From: Gymnogyps californianus
Lineage: Eukaryota; Chordata; Aves; Accipitriformes; Cathartidae
DNA length: 64,000 bases
Assembly (NCBI RefSeq): GCF_018139145.2
Contig: NC_059482.1
Coordinates: forward strand, 22,715,332 to 22,779,331
Direction of reading: 5' to 3'
The notes under the pieces are model-generated. The model was not told where the DNA came from. It made no database searches and saw only the letters and a program-made list of their open reading frames with translations. Position 1 is the stretch's first letter. Every line of letters begins with the position of its first letter. Shown in pieces: positions 1 through 12,700 of this stretch. Made by a program: the position numbers and the translations under genes.

Positions 1-3000
1 AGCCAGTCCTGCGATCCGGGAGGTGTGCGGAGGTGGGGAGAATCGTCAGGGTCCTCAGTGAGAGATCAGTCTGCGACAGACAGCTGGAAGACCCAGAGCT
101 TTGTACTGTTGGCAAGTGGTAGGAATTTGCAAGGCAAAAGAAGTCTCTCAACCCAATGTGGAGACTCAGAAAAACAGAAGGAGGTCTGACTGGCCTCAGG
201 AAAGAAAGTGGAAAAAAATGAAATGGGTAGAGCTTAAGGAGAGGCTGAGATTCGGCAGGGTCGAGGAAGGGGGAAGAGGGAAGATCGGCGATCAGGTCCC
301 AAATACAAGCTGCTGATGCACAGGAGGGAAGGAGCCGATGGCTGCTGTCGTGTTCCTGCAGAGGAGGATTTCCCCTAGAAGCCGGACAGCACAGCACTAG
401 ATGGCCATCGAAGCCAGAGCAGTTCATGGGATGCCGGTGCAGAAAGTACCGCGGGACCACAAAAAGGGGCATTGCCACAAAAGAAAAGCTACAGGCAGCG
501 GAAGGGAGAAGAGTCAAACCCCAGTCTTGGTTGCCATGAGGTCGTCCAAGCGAATGAAATGTGTGAGTGCTTAACGTGCTGATATTGTACCTGTATGCAA
601 AGTCTTACGAATAACAGCAGAGGAACTAAACAAATAAGTTAGCAGGGAACATTTTCCACAGGATCCAGAAGCGGAAACATTGGCTATCGCCCGCCAACAA
701 AGATTATTTTTCATTTGCCGTGCCAGAAAGCACAGTGTGTTTGTGTGCATTTCTGTCACGTGCTCTGGGCTTTATCTCAGGATTTACACCGAGCAAACAA
801 AATGGTAAATTTTACTCCGAGGATGTGAAAGCAAATGAACATCTGCTGACAAAGCTTGCTACGGGAGCAGAGGAAGGCTGGGGCTGTCACCAACCTGCAT
901 GTTCCAGGGTACAGGGGGAATTACAAAGTCCCTTAGAGCTGGAGAGAGATGTGCGTGCCAGATCCGGCTGGCAGAGCAGGCGTATCAAAGGGATTTAGTA
1001 TCTCACGCTGAGATGCTGTGATGGGGTGTGCAAAATTCAGTTCTCTCTCAGGTACGTGGTGATGATATTTCAACACCACCACAGCAGAAACTGCAAATTT
1101 CTGTGTTAAGAGCCTAGCAAAAACAAATTGGAGAAGTTTTCCCCTGTGATTTGTGGCATGTCTCTACTTGCAGAAAACGTCCTTAAAACACCGCTATTCG
1201 GTAAATACGCCTTTTGGCAAAGGAACATGCTTTATATACATTCAATTCGTTTTTAACGTATCTGGGAAAGAACTGATTGCTATCGATGAGAATATTTCTG
1301 AAAGGCGTGACGTCCAGAACTAGATGTGGTCTGTGCTGCTCTGACAAAAACCACTCGCCTCTCCTGTGCTGGATTAATGGGTACTGTGACCGCCCGAGCC
1401 CGAGCCCTGGGGGAGAGCCTGGGGAAGGCAGGTAGGGATGGAAGGCTCGCTCCCTCCTGCAGCTGGACCATGCCGCGTCGGACGCAGAAGAGGCCCGGTG
1501 GATGCTGCCACCATAACGGGGTTTCGTCCCTTCTTTGGGTGGGGCTGGTGGCAGCATCCTCCCCTCCGTTGCAACTAGAGGCAAGCCAGAGCACGGGTCA
1601 GGTCCCTGATTGAGCCCTCGAGTCAGCTGCCCAAATATGAGATGGGGAGGTGAGTGAGGCAGGGCAGGACTGCCTGGTTTTGGTGGCACTGCGGTGACCA
1701 TGCGACTGGCCTGCGGTGCAGAGGGCTCCCTGGGACCAAACTTTGGCACATCCATACTTTAAAGGAGTTTTGTTTGAGGGGAAGGTGAATGCAGCGGCGA
1801 TGTGAGGGTGAGGATGCTGCAGTCTCAGAGTGGGACCAAGGCAGAAGCAAGTGGAGGAATGAGGGGACGGCAGAGCTGGACCATCAAATGGGCATCTTTA
1901 CCGCGGTCCCAAGCTGCATCCCCCCTGACTGGGTTTGGGGAGGGTGCCCTGGGCAGGATCATCCCAGCTCTGTGGGGAGGACCTGCCTGCCTCACGGTGT
2001 CTGCCAGCCGAGCCCCAGAAAACAGACAGGAGTGGGGAGGAGGAAAGCAGCTGCTGCTGGAGCAGGAGGGCTCGCTTGGCACTGCAGCTGGGAGGAAGCA
2101 GTTCTGGTTAACGCTACCGCCAAGACATCCCGGGGGACAAGGCGACACGTCAGCAGTGTCAGTGTCTCCATTGCTGCCCAGCAGCCCGTGCAATGGCTCT
2201 GCGACTCAGCGCTTGAAAGCAAGGGGTTGGCAAGAGGTTTCTGGGGCTATGTCTTCACTTGGAGTGGAGCAGGAACACACGATGTGCACGCACACCAGTC
2301 CCAGCCCTGCAAATCTGTAATGCCTCACTTGAGGTACTGGGCAGCACTGGGCTTCACTGGTGATAGCACAGAACTCTGTGTCCCCATGCCTGTGGGCGAT
2401 GTGGAGAATGGGACTTTGACCAAGGCGTTTCTCTTTGCAGGAGAATGTCCCAGGCACCTGAGTCCTCTGTGGCTCTGGGAAGAGGGACCGCTCAACTTAG
2501 GACTGCACCCCAAGGGATGGAGTGCATGACCAGCAGAGACATGATGTGCAAGCAGTGCAGGGACCACTTCCTTCTGCCAGTAGACCACGCTGGGTTTGCT
2601 CCACTCCGTGGGTCATTCATGGGACAATCAGTGAATGGGCATTGGCTTGGAAGAGGCAAGAGCAAGGCAGAGAAAGTCTGCTCGTGGCCATCTGAGGCAT
2701 GACCTGGTACGATGCGGAAAGCCCGTCTAGCCCGCAGGATGCTTGTGAAGCTGTCAAGCCCACCCGAGCCATGGAGCATCCTGCATCCCTCCCACATGCT
2801 GCTCCCTCCCTCCTCACCCACGACAGCCTCTCCTGGCCACGCTGGCTGGTACCTCCTGGATTATGGGGCCAGGTTTCCCAAGGTCAGCTCAGTTTGCCCG
2901 AAAAAGCCAAGTGATTTTTGCCCTTTGGTCACAAGGGCTGGCTCCCAGACAGGAACTGCGTCCTACAGAGTTAAAAGAGCTGGAGAGGTTGTACCTGGAG

Positions 3001-3049
3001 CCAAGCATTTATGCAAGCCCTGAGTGGGTGAGGTGGCCGTGGAACATGC
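1..3049. other. Left flank with no supportable gene
   Basis: I see no exon chain, tRNA or recognisable repeat here. The open frames are short or overlap on both strands in moderately GC-rich DNA, and none resembles a protein I know. The stretch probably holds the upstream flank of the dehydrogenase gene and possibly decayed repeats. Confidence 0.5.
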
Positions 3050-3055
3050 TATAAA
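3050..3055 (+). promoter_or_regulatory. TATA box of the SDR gene
   Basis: TATAAA lies 63 nt upstream of the ATG at 3113, which would put transcription start near 3080 with a very short 5'UTR. It is inferred from sequence and position only. Confidence 0.5.
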
Positions 3056-3112
3056 GAAGCATTAGGGAGCTGAGCAAATAATACAAGTTGGAGTAGAGGG
3101 AGGAGCAGCAAT

Positions 3113-5480
3113 ATGGGAGAGCTTTGCGTTCGCTCCGTTCTGGTGACTGGGGCCAACCGGGGAATCGGCCTGGGGCTTGTCCGGCAGTTCCTGGGGATGC
3201 CAAACCCACCCGAGTGGGTCTTTGCAGCTTGTCGGGACCCCAAGGGACAGCGAGCGCAGGTGAGGCTGGGCTGGGACGCAGTGGGTTGTGCTGGGGGACG
3301 GGAGCACTCGGTGCCAGGGCAGCAGGTTGGAGCAGGGAAGGGGTTTGCAAAGGGCTCGAGCTGCAGCCGGGCACCCGCGGCACAGGGCAGCCGGGTTGGG
3401 ACGGCTGTGGGACCCGCTGTGCGTGGGATGTGCGGAGGTGACAGTGGCACGTGGTGCATGCGGGAGGCACGGAGCCCCATCCGACGGGAGCAGGGCAGCC
3501 GGAGCAGGGTGCTGGGTGCGAGGCGGTGCAAGGATGGAGCCGGAGCAACACGGGCTTTGCCTGGGGAAGGCTGAGCCTCTGAGCAGCCCCTCCTGCCTCG
3601 CGTGCCCACGCAGTCCCCTCTCTTGCAGGAGTTACAGAATTTGGCCTCCAGGCACCCCAACCTGGTCATCATCCCACTCAGTAGGTGCCCCGAGGTGGGG
3701 GTCCCTCGCCCTGGTTCCCCTGGCGAGTGCCCCGGTGCTGTGCACACCCTGGGAGCCCCACGCCAGGAGGGAGCCCTGCCGATGGGCCGGGTGCCTGCGG
3801 GGACTCCGGGCACTGCCATCCCTCCTGCCCATGGCCAGCCCCAAGGGCACGTCCCTGGGGGACACAGCGGGCTCCAAGCCACTACGGGGACGTGGGTGCT
3901 GACCTGCCCTGTGTTGGCTCTGCAGAAGTCACCGACCCCGCCAGCATCAAGGCGGCTGCAGCCAGAGTCGGGGAGCACCTGGGGGGCTCGGGGCTGAACC
4001 TCCTCATCAACAATGCTGGAATCGCCACGTGGAACTCACTTGATAATGAGACGTTGGAGGACATGATCCAGCTTTACACCAACAACACGATTGGGCCCCT
4101 GCTGCTGGGCCAGGTGAGACCCTCACTCCCTGCACTGCAGCGCAGCTCCGGGAAGCATCCTTTCCCATGGCCCTGGCTCCCTGAGTTGGGCTGTCCCAGG
4201 GGGCACGAAGGACCAGTGGGAGAGGGTCCTGGCTCCGCTCCGGTGCTGAGGGACTCTCGCTCAATGAGAAGCTCATGGAGCTGCGGGCTGGAGCTCAGGA
4301 GCTGGAGCCTGGTGGGCTGTGGCAGTGGGAAGAGGAGGGAGGATGCTCCGGTGCTGGTGCCAATGTTGCCCATTGTGGAAGGAGCTGGTCCTGTCCCTGT
4401 GCCACCTCTGTGCATGGCCCCATCTCCTCTCTTCTCCTCGCAGGCGTTCCTGCCCTTGCTGAAGAAGGCTGCGCAGGGGAGCCCAGGCTCAGCGCTGAGC
4501 TGCAGCAAGGCAGCCATCATCAACATGTCCAGCTATGGGGGCTCCATTGAGGAAGTCTATTTATGGAATTATGGACAAGTTGTCTCGTACCGCTGCAGCA
4601 AGGCACTGCCACACTGCACCAGGCGTGAGCCCAGACACTTTCCTGTCCGAACAATCTCGCATGCGTTCCAACCTCCCCCTCCGTCCATGCACCTCTCTGC
4701 ACTGCGACTGAGCTCCCGTCAGTCACTGGGTCCCTCCAACGGCACATTCCCGTGCCTGGCCCCGGGTCCCACCTCAGAGGGATGTGCCGGGATGGGCCCT
4801 CGGCTGGGCTGCGCGTCTGCACAGGGATAGTGGAGCAGCACCGTGTGTCCTGGGGAGCTGGCTCCACCTGCCCTCCCCTGCTCCAGCCGCGGGGTCTGGA
4901 CGTGTCCCCTTGCAGCCACCCTTCCTCTCCCACCGCCGTCCCTGCCCTGTCTCCCCGCAGGCTGCTCTGAACATGCTGACCAAGTGCCAGTCCCTGGGGT
5001 ACCGGGAACACGGCGTCCTCTGCGCTGCTCTCCACCCTGGCTGGGTGCAAACCGACATGGGGGGCTCAGGAACACATAAGGTAAGAGAGCTTTTGGCCAA
5101 GGTCTGGAAGAACCTTTTTATTTGGGAATGCAGAGCTTGCTGTGGGTTGAACGGTCCCAGACATACTGGGCTCTGGGGGAGCTCTTTGGCAGATACCCTG
5201 AGCTGGAGGCACATGAGGGAAGGAGAGACGGGGAACGCTTCTTGCCCTGTGCTGGCCTCTCCTTACTTAGTCCAGAGAGCCCCAAGCCCTGAGCCATGAT
5301 CTGCTCTAGGGCAGACCTTAGCCGGGCCTTTGGTACACGGCTGTGTTTCTCCGTCTGCCCCTGCAGCCCCCTGTGACGGTGGACGAGAGCGTGCAAGGGA
5401 TGCTGAAAGTGCTCTCGTCCCTCTCTGAGAGGGAAAGTGGGACCTTCCTGGACTGGAAGGGCAAGGTTGTGCCCTGGTGA
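3113..5480 (+). CDS. Short-chain dehydrogenase/reductase, C-factor-like
   Basis: Six coding exons are read: 3113-3259, 3629-3680, 3926-4113, 4444-4602, 4961-5080 and 5367-5480. They are phase-consistent and give 259 aa. The protein is a cytosolic classical SDR, expected to be an NAD(P)H-dependent oxidoreductase; the substrate is unknown. Visible motifs are the TGANRGIG cofactor loop at residues 12-19, NNAG at 95-98, the catalytic serine in the MSS motif at 157-159, and the YxxxK pair Tyr178/Lys182. The length fits the 250-260 aa of the bacterial C-signal-like subfamily found in vertebrates. The start is the first ATG after a TATA box. One oddity is intron 4, which can only be joined in frame through a GC donor (AAG|GC) at 4603; the next GT donor shifts the frame. 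The upstream and downstream exons match the SDR fold well, so the gene looks functional. The precise paralogue is uncertain, so no symbol is given. Confidence 0.88.
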
Positions 5481-5544
5481 GATGTCAGCCCAGGATCCTG
5501 ACTGCAGGTCCCTTTGCTGCTGCACCAAGTTGTGCCTGTGTCTT

Positions 5545-5550
5545 AATAAA
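5545..5550 (+). terminator. Poly(A) signal of the SDR gene
   Basis: AATAAA lies 65 nt after the stop codon and is followed by a TG-rich stretch, typical of a cleavage and polyadenylation site. The 3'UTR would be under 100 nt. Confidence 0.75.
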
Positions 5551-5719
5551 TCTGTGTCTGTAAAAAATAAGTAGCACTGTTTGAGCCTTCCTCTTGGTCT
5601 CCTTTTAACTATCATTGTGAGAGTCTTTGAGACAACTTCTTAGAGTTATTTCTCAATATAATTGAGCTAAGTTGGTCCGAACATCTGATCTCCTCTGACT
5701 GGGGGCCTGGCCATCATCC

Positions 5720-6225
5720 TGGTAGGACTTTGTCCCTGGCCACAGAGGGGCTCATCCCACAGCTCTCCCTCTGAATGGCAGCACAACCTTCTGATGCATC
5801 CGTCACCCCTCCCAGTGAACCCTTCCTTCTTTGTAAGCACAAGGGCCAGCAGGGCACTGCTCCTCGTTGGCTCCTCTATCATGTATGTCAGGAAGTTATC
5901 ACCAATGCCCTCTGGGAACCTCCTGGGTTGCTTATGCCCTGCTGCGTTGTCCCTCCAGCAGATATCAGGGTGGCTGAAATACCCCATGAAGACCAGGACC
6001 TGCAAACATGAGGCTACTTCTAGCTGTCTGTAGAAGGCCTCACGCACTTGCTCCTCCTGATCAGGCAGCCTACAGCAGACACTCACTACAACGACACCCA
6101 GTCTTCTCCTTAATCCTGACCCATAAGCTCCCAGTTGGCTCATCACCCATAGCCAGGCAGAGCTCCATGCACTCCCGCTGCTCTCTCACATAAAGGGAAA
6201 GCCCATAAAGGGGTCCCTGAGCCCC
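5720..6225 (-). mobile_element. CR1 LINE fragment (endonuclease domain)
   Basis: Read on the minus strand, this encodes part of the CR1 apurinic-type endonuclease. It includes a LYVREQ-like segment followed by a cysteine-rich PDQEEQV stretch, a HPDICW motif, and an EEPTRSSALLALVLTKKEG-like segment. The two parts lie in different frames. In the conserved GDFN core the Asp is Tyr and the Asn is Ser, so catalytic residues are lost. It is a truncated, inactive copy. The boundaries are approximate because both edges fade into unmatched sequence. Confidence 0.85.
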
Positions 6226-6730
6226 ACCAGTATCCCAGGACTGAGGATGCTGCTGTGTGCGTCCGTCTCTGAGCCTTGTCCGTACCCCAGGAACTGGAAC
6301 ACGTGCGCAGCCCCCACACCAGCAGTGGGAGCACAGCCTCTCCAGTTGGGACCAATGAGCTGACCAGCGCATCCGGAGTGCACAAGGTGAGCCCCTGTCT
6401 GAGAACCGTCCCCCCCCATGGCTCTCAATGCCCCCCCATTCTCCTTGAGGAGTGGGCAGTGAGGTGGGGATAGCACTCCACAACACCCGCCGCACCTCCC
6501 CTCCCTCTTGTAGGGCAAAACCTGGCAGGATTTGAGGGGGTTAAAGGGGGGTCAGGGAGGTCTTGCAGCCCCTCTGTGACATGATCTGGGGTCACAGTGG
6601 GACATTCCATGTCAGGATGGAGATGGAGGCCTTTTGGTGAAGTCAAAGAAGGAGGTGGAGATTGTGGAGGAGACGTTTCCTTCTCACCCTCCTGCTACAG
6701 GCATTAACCCAGAGGGAGGGGGTCGGAAAG
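6226..6730. other. Upstream flank of the CCDC81-like gene
   Basis: There is no exon here with recognisable homology. The final 100 bp before the ATG at 6731 is purine-rich and may be 5'UTR. No TATA box or CpG island is obvious. Confidence 0.4.
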
Positions 6731-9700
6731 ATGGAAAACCTGTGGCCAGATGCGTTTCCAACGCTCAAGAATCTCACCCCTGGTGGTGAGGCTTACAGAA
6801 GTTATTATCTGAATGTTGTAGACAATATTAGCTATGAAACTAGCTGTGGAAACATAGGGGCTTTTTGGGGAGGACTGGACAGGGCTGATGGGTGCAGCAA
6901 GAGCCCTGTCTGATCATCCCTTCCTGGCTCAGGGATCGGTTTGGCAGCCAGGACTCCTGGGTCCTCTTCCTGAGGACCTTCCTCTGCCCCTGCCTTGCTG
7001 CCCACTCCCCAGGTCGAAGCCCCTGGCACCAAGGGTTGCTGCTTGCCTTGCAAAGGGAATTGCCCGCCCGGAGCTCCCAGCCACGGTGGCCGTGCAGAGT
7101 CGATGGGCACAGAGAGGGCTGACAGTGGTCGCTGCAGGGGAGATACATGGGGGTCCCCCGAATTTCCAAGCCCTCTGTGGACACCACACCATCCTCTCGC
7201 TGGTGTGGACATCCATTCCACATCTCCTGTCATGTGGAGCACCTTACATGTTTTTAATTGGGGTGGCAATACATTTAATCTCACTCATCTCCTTGGGTAA
7301 GAGTGTGCTGAAGGGTTGTGAGCTCAGTGACTTGGAGCATGACACATCTTTCTCTTGCTTTCCAGAGATCCTTATGATTTGGGATAGCGTGTCTGAATCC
7401 ATTAGACAGCACTTGGCACAGGATAGGGTGGGTTTTGCATCCTTTTCCTTCCCTCGTGAAACCCTGAGAGCTTGCCTTCTCCGGACAATGCTGTGCCATC
7501 GAGTGCCATCACTTCCCCGCTCGGAAAGCAGAAACAGTTGCCCGGCAGGACAATGCCGTCAACAAACGTGGCACAGACCAGCTTCTCTGGCACCTGTGAT
7601 AAAAATGAAAGTCCAGATGAAGTAGAAGAAAGTGTTAAGCACTTTCTGGGTCTTCTGTCATTTCCACTGCCAGAATGGGAAGACGGTACCCTGGTACCTC
7701 TTTAAGGGTTTGTCCCTGTTGGAAACCCCTCCCATTGTATCTAGGGGAGGGATGTCAGCTCTGCTGTCACTTTTCCCGATAGCTTTCTTGAGCAGAGCAG
7801 AGGAGAAAGAGCAAAAAAGACCTGGAGTATGTGCTTTCTCTCCAAAGCTTCCTCAGTGTCCCATCTTGGCCTTTGTAGGCTCGGGGCGGGCAATGCACAA
7901 GGCAGCATCCCCATGCTCTGACAAGCCACTGGATACTTACAATTGTTCCTTCTTTTTACCTCCACTGTTCTCAGGGTGTCCGACTGTTAGGAATCGGGAC
8001 ATTCTATGTTCTTAAAGACTACGTGTGCACTGTGAACAGCGAGGTTTCGATTGTTCAGAGACCCATGTTTCATATGTCCAAGGTTGTTGGAGATGAATGC
8101 AACCTCAGCTACGCTGAAGAAGATGTTCCTGGTAAGAAGACAGATTAAAACCTTTGCCTGTCCTTGCACCACCCTTGAGGCGTATGCTAACCGCTGTTAA
8201 GGCGTGACTGAATGCCTAAAGATGTCCTGAGAACAACCTCAGCTTGTTCAAGCTGAACAGGCCACCAAGGAGCACTTTCTCAGAAAGACCCATTGGGTGC
8301 CCTTCTTTGATGATACGCCTTCAGCTAGAGGATCTCTTCTTTAATTGCTTTCACGCTTGGCTCCATATCATTCACGGTTATGGAATGTTAGGACTACTGC
8401 TTTCGGACTGTAATTTATTGGAGCTGGTATTTCTAATGAAACTGAGATAAAGCTCATGCTCCGCCTTTATGGTGCTGCCCGTCTACTTGTGAGGGCAAAG
8501 GCCAGAGTTCCTGCTGGCTCTTACAGGCTCCTTCTAGAGCAAAGTGGGTGCAAGTCACTTAGAGATACACCAGAACCAAAGACGAGGACAAGAGTTTGTG
8601 GAAGGACTCGTGGCTGGCCGGTTCTGCCGTGACTTCTGGTCAGCGCAGCTGCAGTGTGACATGAATGATGCTGTGGGGCAGGAAGAGCTTGGGTGTGTGT
8701 TTAGAGGGGTTCTCCTCTTTCACATGACCCCATCTTCCATGTGATTGAAACATCAGGTGGGTGCATGGGTATGAGGGGCAGGGGGACAGAAGTATGCTGC
8801 TGTGCAGTCCGGGCATTTTGCTTCTCCGTGAGTCTGGCACAGACTTAGCCGGAGCGCACTGGGTGTGGGCACGCTCGTGGCCGAGCGCCATGGACTTTGT
8901 CGTGGAATCTGCACCCGCCTCCCCTGCCCTCCCACACAGCATTCATCCCCCAGGCACTCTTAGGAGCTGTTAGCATATGATTCAACAGATTGCTCTGTAG
9001 CAATGTCCTGCCAGAAGCTGCTGACACCTTCTTGGAGCCTACACTGTTCTGCTGCAGAGGTCATTTTGTTCCTCTTTTTCTGTTCTCTAGCTGATGTAAC
9101 AGTCGTCCCTCTGAGGTGTGAGGAGCTCTCTGTGTGTGCCCAGCTACGTTTTACAACAGTGCAATGCTGTGTATATGAGACCGTAACATCTTTCTTTCGG
9201 GCCGCCTCTAAAAGACAGGACACGGACTTTGTCTTCAAGTCCATCGGCATTCTTTCCATACGAAACAGGGCGGTCACGATGAGATTTTTTGATGACTTTC
9301 TCCTCGCTGTGGATGCCACTGGAAAGCTGCTGGAAGCCCTCCTCCGTGTAAGTTGATCCCTTCCCTGTGCTACACCTCATCCTTCTGTATGCCTGTCAAA
9401 GGATGACTGAACTGATTTCTGGTGGCCTGTCAGGACCCCCGCAGCCACTGGGGCGGCCATGGTGTGGCCAGCAGTGCCAACTCTGTCGTGTCCTGCTCTC
9501 CTACGCAGTGGTATAGTTGACATAGGAGAATCCAGGAAAAGTCACCTAGAGTTAGATCAAGTCTCTACCTAGCCTAGCATCCCACTGTCTGTCCTAGAAA
9601 AGATAATAGAGGGGCTTTGATGGGTTCAGAAGTAGACACTGTCTAGGGAAAGAGTCCAAGGCATGGGGACATGCCCGTTGCATGTCCCATCCTACTTCAC

Positions 9701-12700
9701 CCCTCACAGAAAGCCAAGGTTTAGCTCCCCTGAGTGTTAACACCCATAGTGATCTTACTGGTTTTGAGTCAACTTCTTGGACCACGTTTGGGATGCTGGG
9801 GCAGCAGGCGCAGCAGCTTCATTCCCCATATTCCTGTTGCGAACCTGAGAGACTGCAGCTCACACGGGGCAACGCATGGCAGTGTCATTGCTCCTTGTCA
9901 ACTCTGAGTTGTGCAGCTTCTGCCTGAAAAGCTGAGGGGCTCATATTAGCCAAAGAAAACTTTGTTATAGGATGTCCAAGTGTGGCCACTGTCTTCTCTG
10001 AGCAGAAGAAAGACTTTATAAACAAGGTAAAAATGTCCCTGGAATGCTCTCACATATCTCTGTCTCTGTTTCAGACGCCAGGGAGGAGACATCTGGTCGT
10101 ATCAGACAGAGAAAGTCCTGATTTTCACGTGGGTCCTGGTGGTGTCTTCGTGTTGCCACAGTACGTTGGTTTCTCGTTGGTTGAGGAACTGAGGCAACAT
10201 TTTCCATAAGGTTTCTCCTGATTCATCTCTTTCTTCTGGGTGCAATTTCAAAATGAAAAGATCCCAGCATTTCCTGTACATGGATTGTACGGGAAAAGTG
10301 TCCCCGAGTGGGTACCAGATTCATACAAGTCCTATGTTTGTGACATAGCCATGCCTTTGGTGAGACTTCAGGGCCCCAAGTGCCCCTAAATGCATGCTTC
10401 CCAAGTCTCTGGGGGACAGGAGGAGTGATTTCCCTGAGTAGAGTTCCTCAGAGCTCTGACCTGAGCCTGGGGCTGCTCAGTAGTGTCCTTAATGGCCATG
10501 GGAATGGTGGTTATGCATTACGGATGCCCTGACATGAGCTTGAGAGGGTCTGCAAGTGAGCTGCAGGGCAGGGTTAGAATTCAAACCAAGCTTGGCCAGT
10601 TGGGTAAAGAGAAAGTAGTCTGTTCTCCATGTTCATGAACAGGAAGAAGCGATGAGAGGTGGTCTTCAGTGAGGGAGTCAACTTTTTCAGAGTTAGGACT
10701 GGGAAGCCCCGGAGCAGACTGATGGAGCCTCTCGTGTGCTCCCAGGCCAGGGAGGACTTGTGTCACTCCATTTCCTAACAGAGCGCTCAAGGACGTTGCA
10801 TATTCTGCTTTGGAAAGCAGCGGCCTTGAGAGACCTTCTCAAGCTTCTCCATGACTGCATTGTTAATGGAAGATGCAATGGGAATGTGGTGCCCTGTCTT
10901 CAGTTTGGTGTCTTCTCATTTCCAGGTTTGATTTTACGCCTCCCCCTGAGAAAGAAGCCCTGGAGTGTCCCTCTGTAGGACCTCTGAAGGCCACAGAAGA
11001 CAGGGAGGAGGAGGAGGAAGAGAAGGAGGAGAAGGAGGAAGAAGACGGTGATAAGCAAATTGAGACTGATGGTAATGTCACATCTGACTTGTGAGAGAAC
11101 TGGCTGTTTGTGTGGGCACGGGTGCTTGTGTGGGGGTGTTCCTTTAGTCCTCAGCAGTAGGTGGTTGAAGCCAAGGCCAAAACGTGGTGCCCTGGGAGGG
11201 AAGACTGCATCTCTTGTGCCTCGCTGTACACGGCAAAGCTCAAGTCACCCACTATGGAAGAAGACCTCACGGCAACCCACTTTTTCCCCCAGGGCTCTGT
11301 GCCCTGGTATATATTGCAAGCCGCTCCTTCATTTTAGGAAGCTCTGCCTTGAGCTGCCAAGGGTAGAGGGGTCTACCTCTCCCACCGATCCTGTGCACTT
11401 GAATGTGGGGAGAAAAATTGCCTGGAGATGACTTTTAAAAGGCTGGTAGGCTGTGCCAAAGACCTTCTAGAGAGCGAGACCTCTTTGAGATGATGGCGTC
11501 AAGGGAATTGTATTGTTTTATCAGGTGCTGGAGCTGATCTGTCATTCTTGTTAAATAGCCCCAAAGATGCTTTCTGAAGAGTCTTCCCCTTGTGTAGTTC
11601 CGGAGAGTCCTCCTACTGAACGTCTCCTTTCTCGAGGAAGGCGGTCTTGGTCTCCATCCACGCTATCTGGCCCGAAGAAAGGAAAGGGGTGGAAAGGCAA
11701 AGGAAGAAGGTCACCTGGCAGGTGAGCCTCGTGGAGAAACAGATGAGGGTGACCCTGTGCTCTTGGATTTCTTGAATGAGTTGTTCCCTTTGTACACAGT
11801 GTCGGTGTTGTCTCTGAAGGATTGTTCAGATTTGTCATGGTGACTGATGTTTGTGTGAAGAATTACTCCAGGAGCTGAGGAGATTTTTCTCCTTCCTTTC
11901 TGATGTCTATGAACGTCCTCTCATTTCAGAGTAAATGATGCCGCTTTTCAAAGAAAAATGAAATTCAGAACATCCTCCCCCAGCAAGACAGAGCAGTGTC
12001 TGTGTTCGCTGTTTTCTACCTTGGATTCAGTCAACTGGAAGACTCTGATTTAATCCCAAATCTGGTGGTCGGGCAGGGTTGTCTGGCACAGGAGGAGTGC
12101 CAGAGAGACCATTGCTTTTCTCCCTCAAACACTCCCTCTTTCTCCTGCACTGGGTGCCCCCAAAACACAGCCTTTAGTGTGTGACCACCACAGTGCAGTT
12201 CGCAGGAGGAAGGTCATGGTCCCTCCAGGCTCTGGTGATTGCAAAAGTCACTGTTGTTCTCTTTGTTCCCTCAAGACGGGCACTACGTGTGGGTGTTACA
12301 GCTCATGTGAGTGCTACAACTCAAGGTTTTCTTCCTCCGCTGTTGACATGAAACCAAGTAGCCAAATACACCGAAATCTCCAGCAGAACTGCCGTCTGCT
12401 GCAGGGGCTGGCACCGAGCTACTCGTGAGCACAAGGTGGAGAACAGCCTCATCCCGCACTCACATCAGCTCGCCCTCTTGGGTATTTTCAGCTTTCTGCC
12501 AAGAATTCAGGAGAGCTCCTTGGTGGCGGAAAAGGACGGCGAGCACAAGCCAACTCTCGGTGTCAGACCTCGAACCGCACTTCCCGTTTTCAGAAGCAAA
12601 AAGAGGACCTCCCCGTCGCACCAGGAAACCAGTCCGCAGGTCAGGGTCTGGATCAGCTCCGGCAGGGGCTGGAATGGGATGTGGGTGGAGGTCCCAGGGG

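Noticed and set aside
1183..1755. 190-codon minus-strand open frame near the left edge
   Set aside because: Overlaps several other frames on both strands and shows no conserved motif or splice structure.
3685..4830. 381-codon plus-strand open frame in the SDR gene
   Set aside because: It reads through introns 2-4; the spliced SDR model accounts for the conserved parts.
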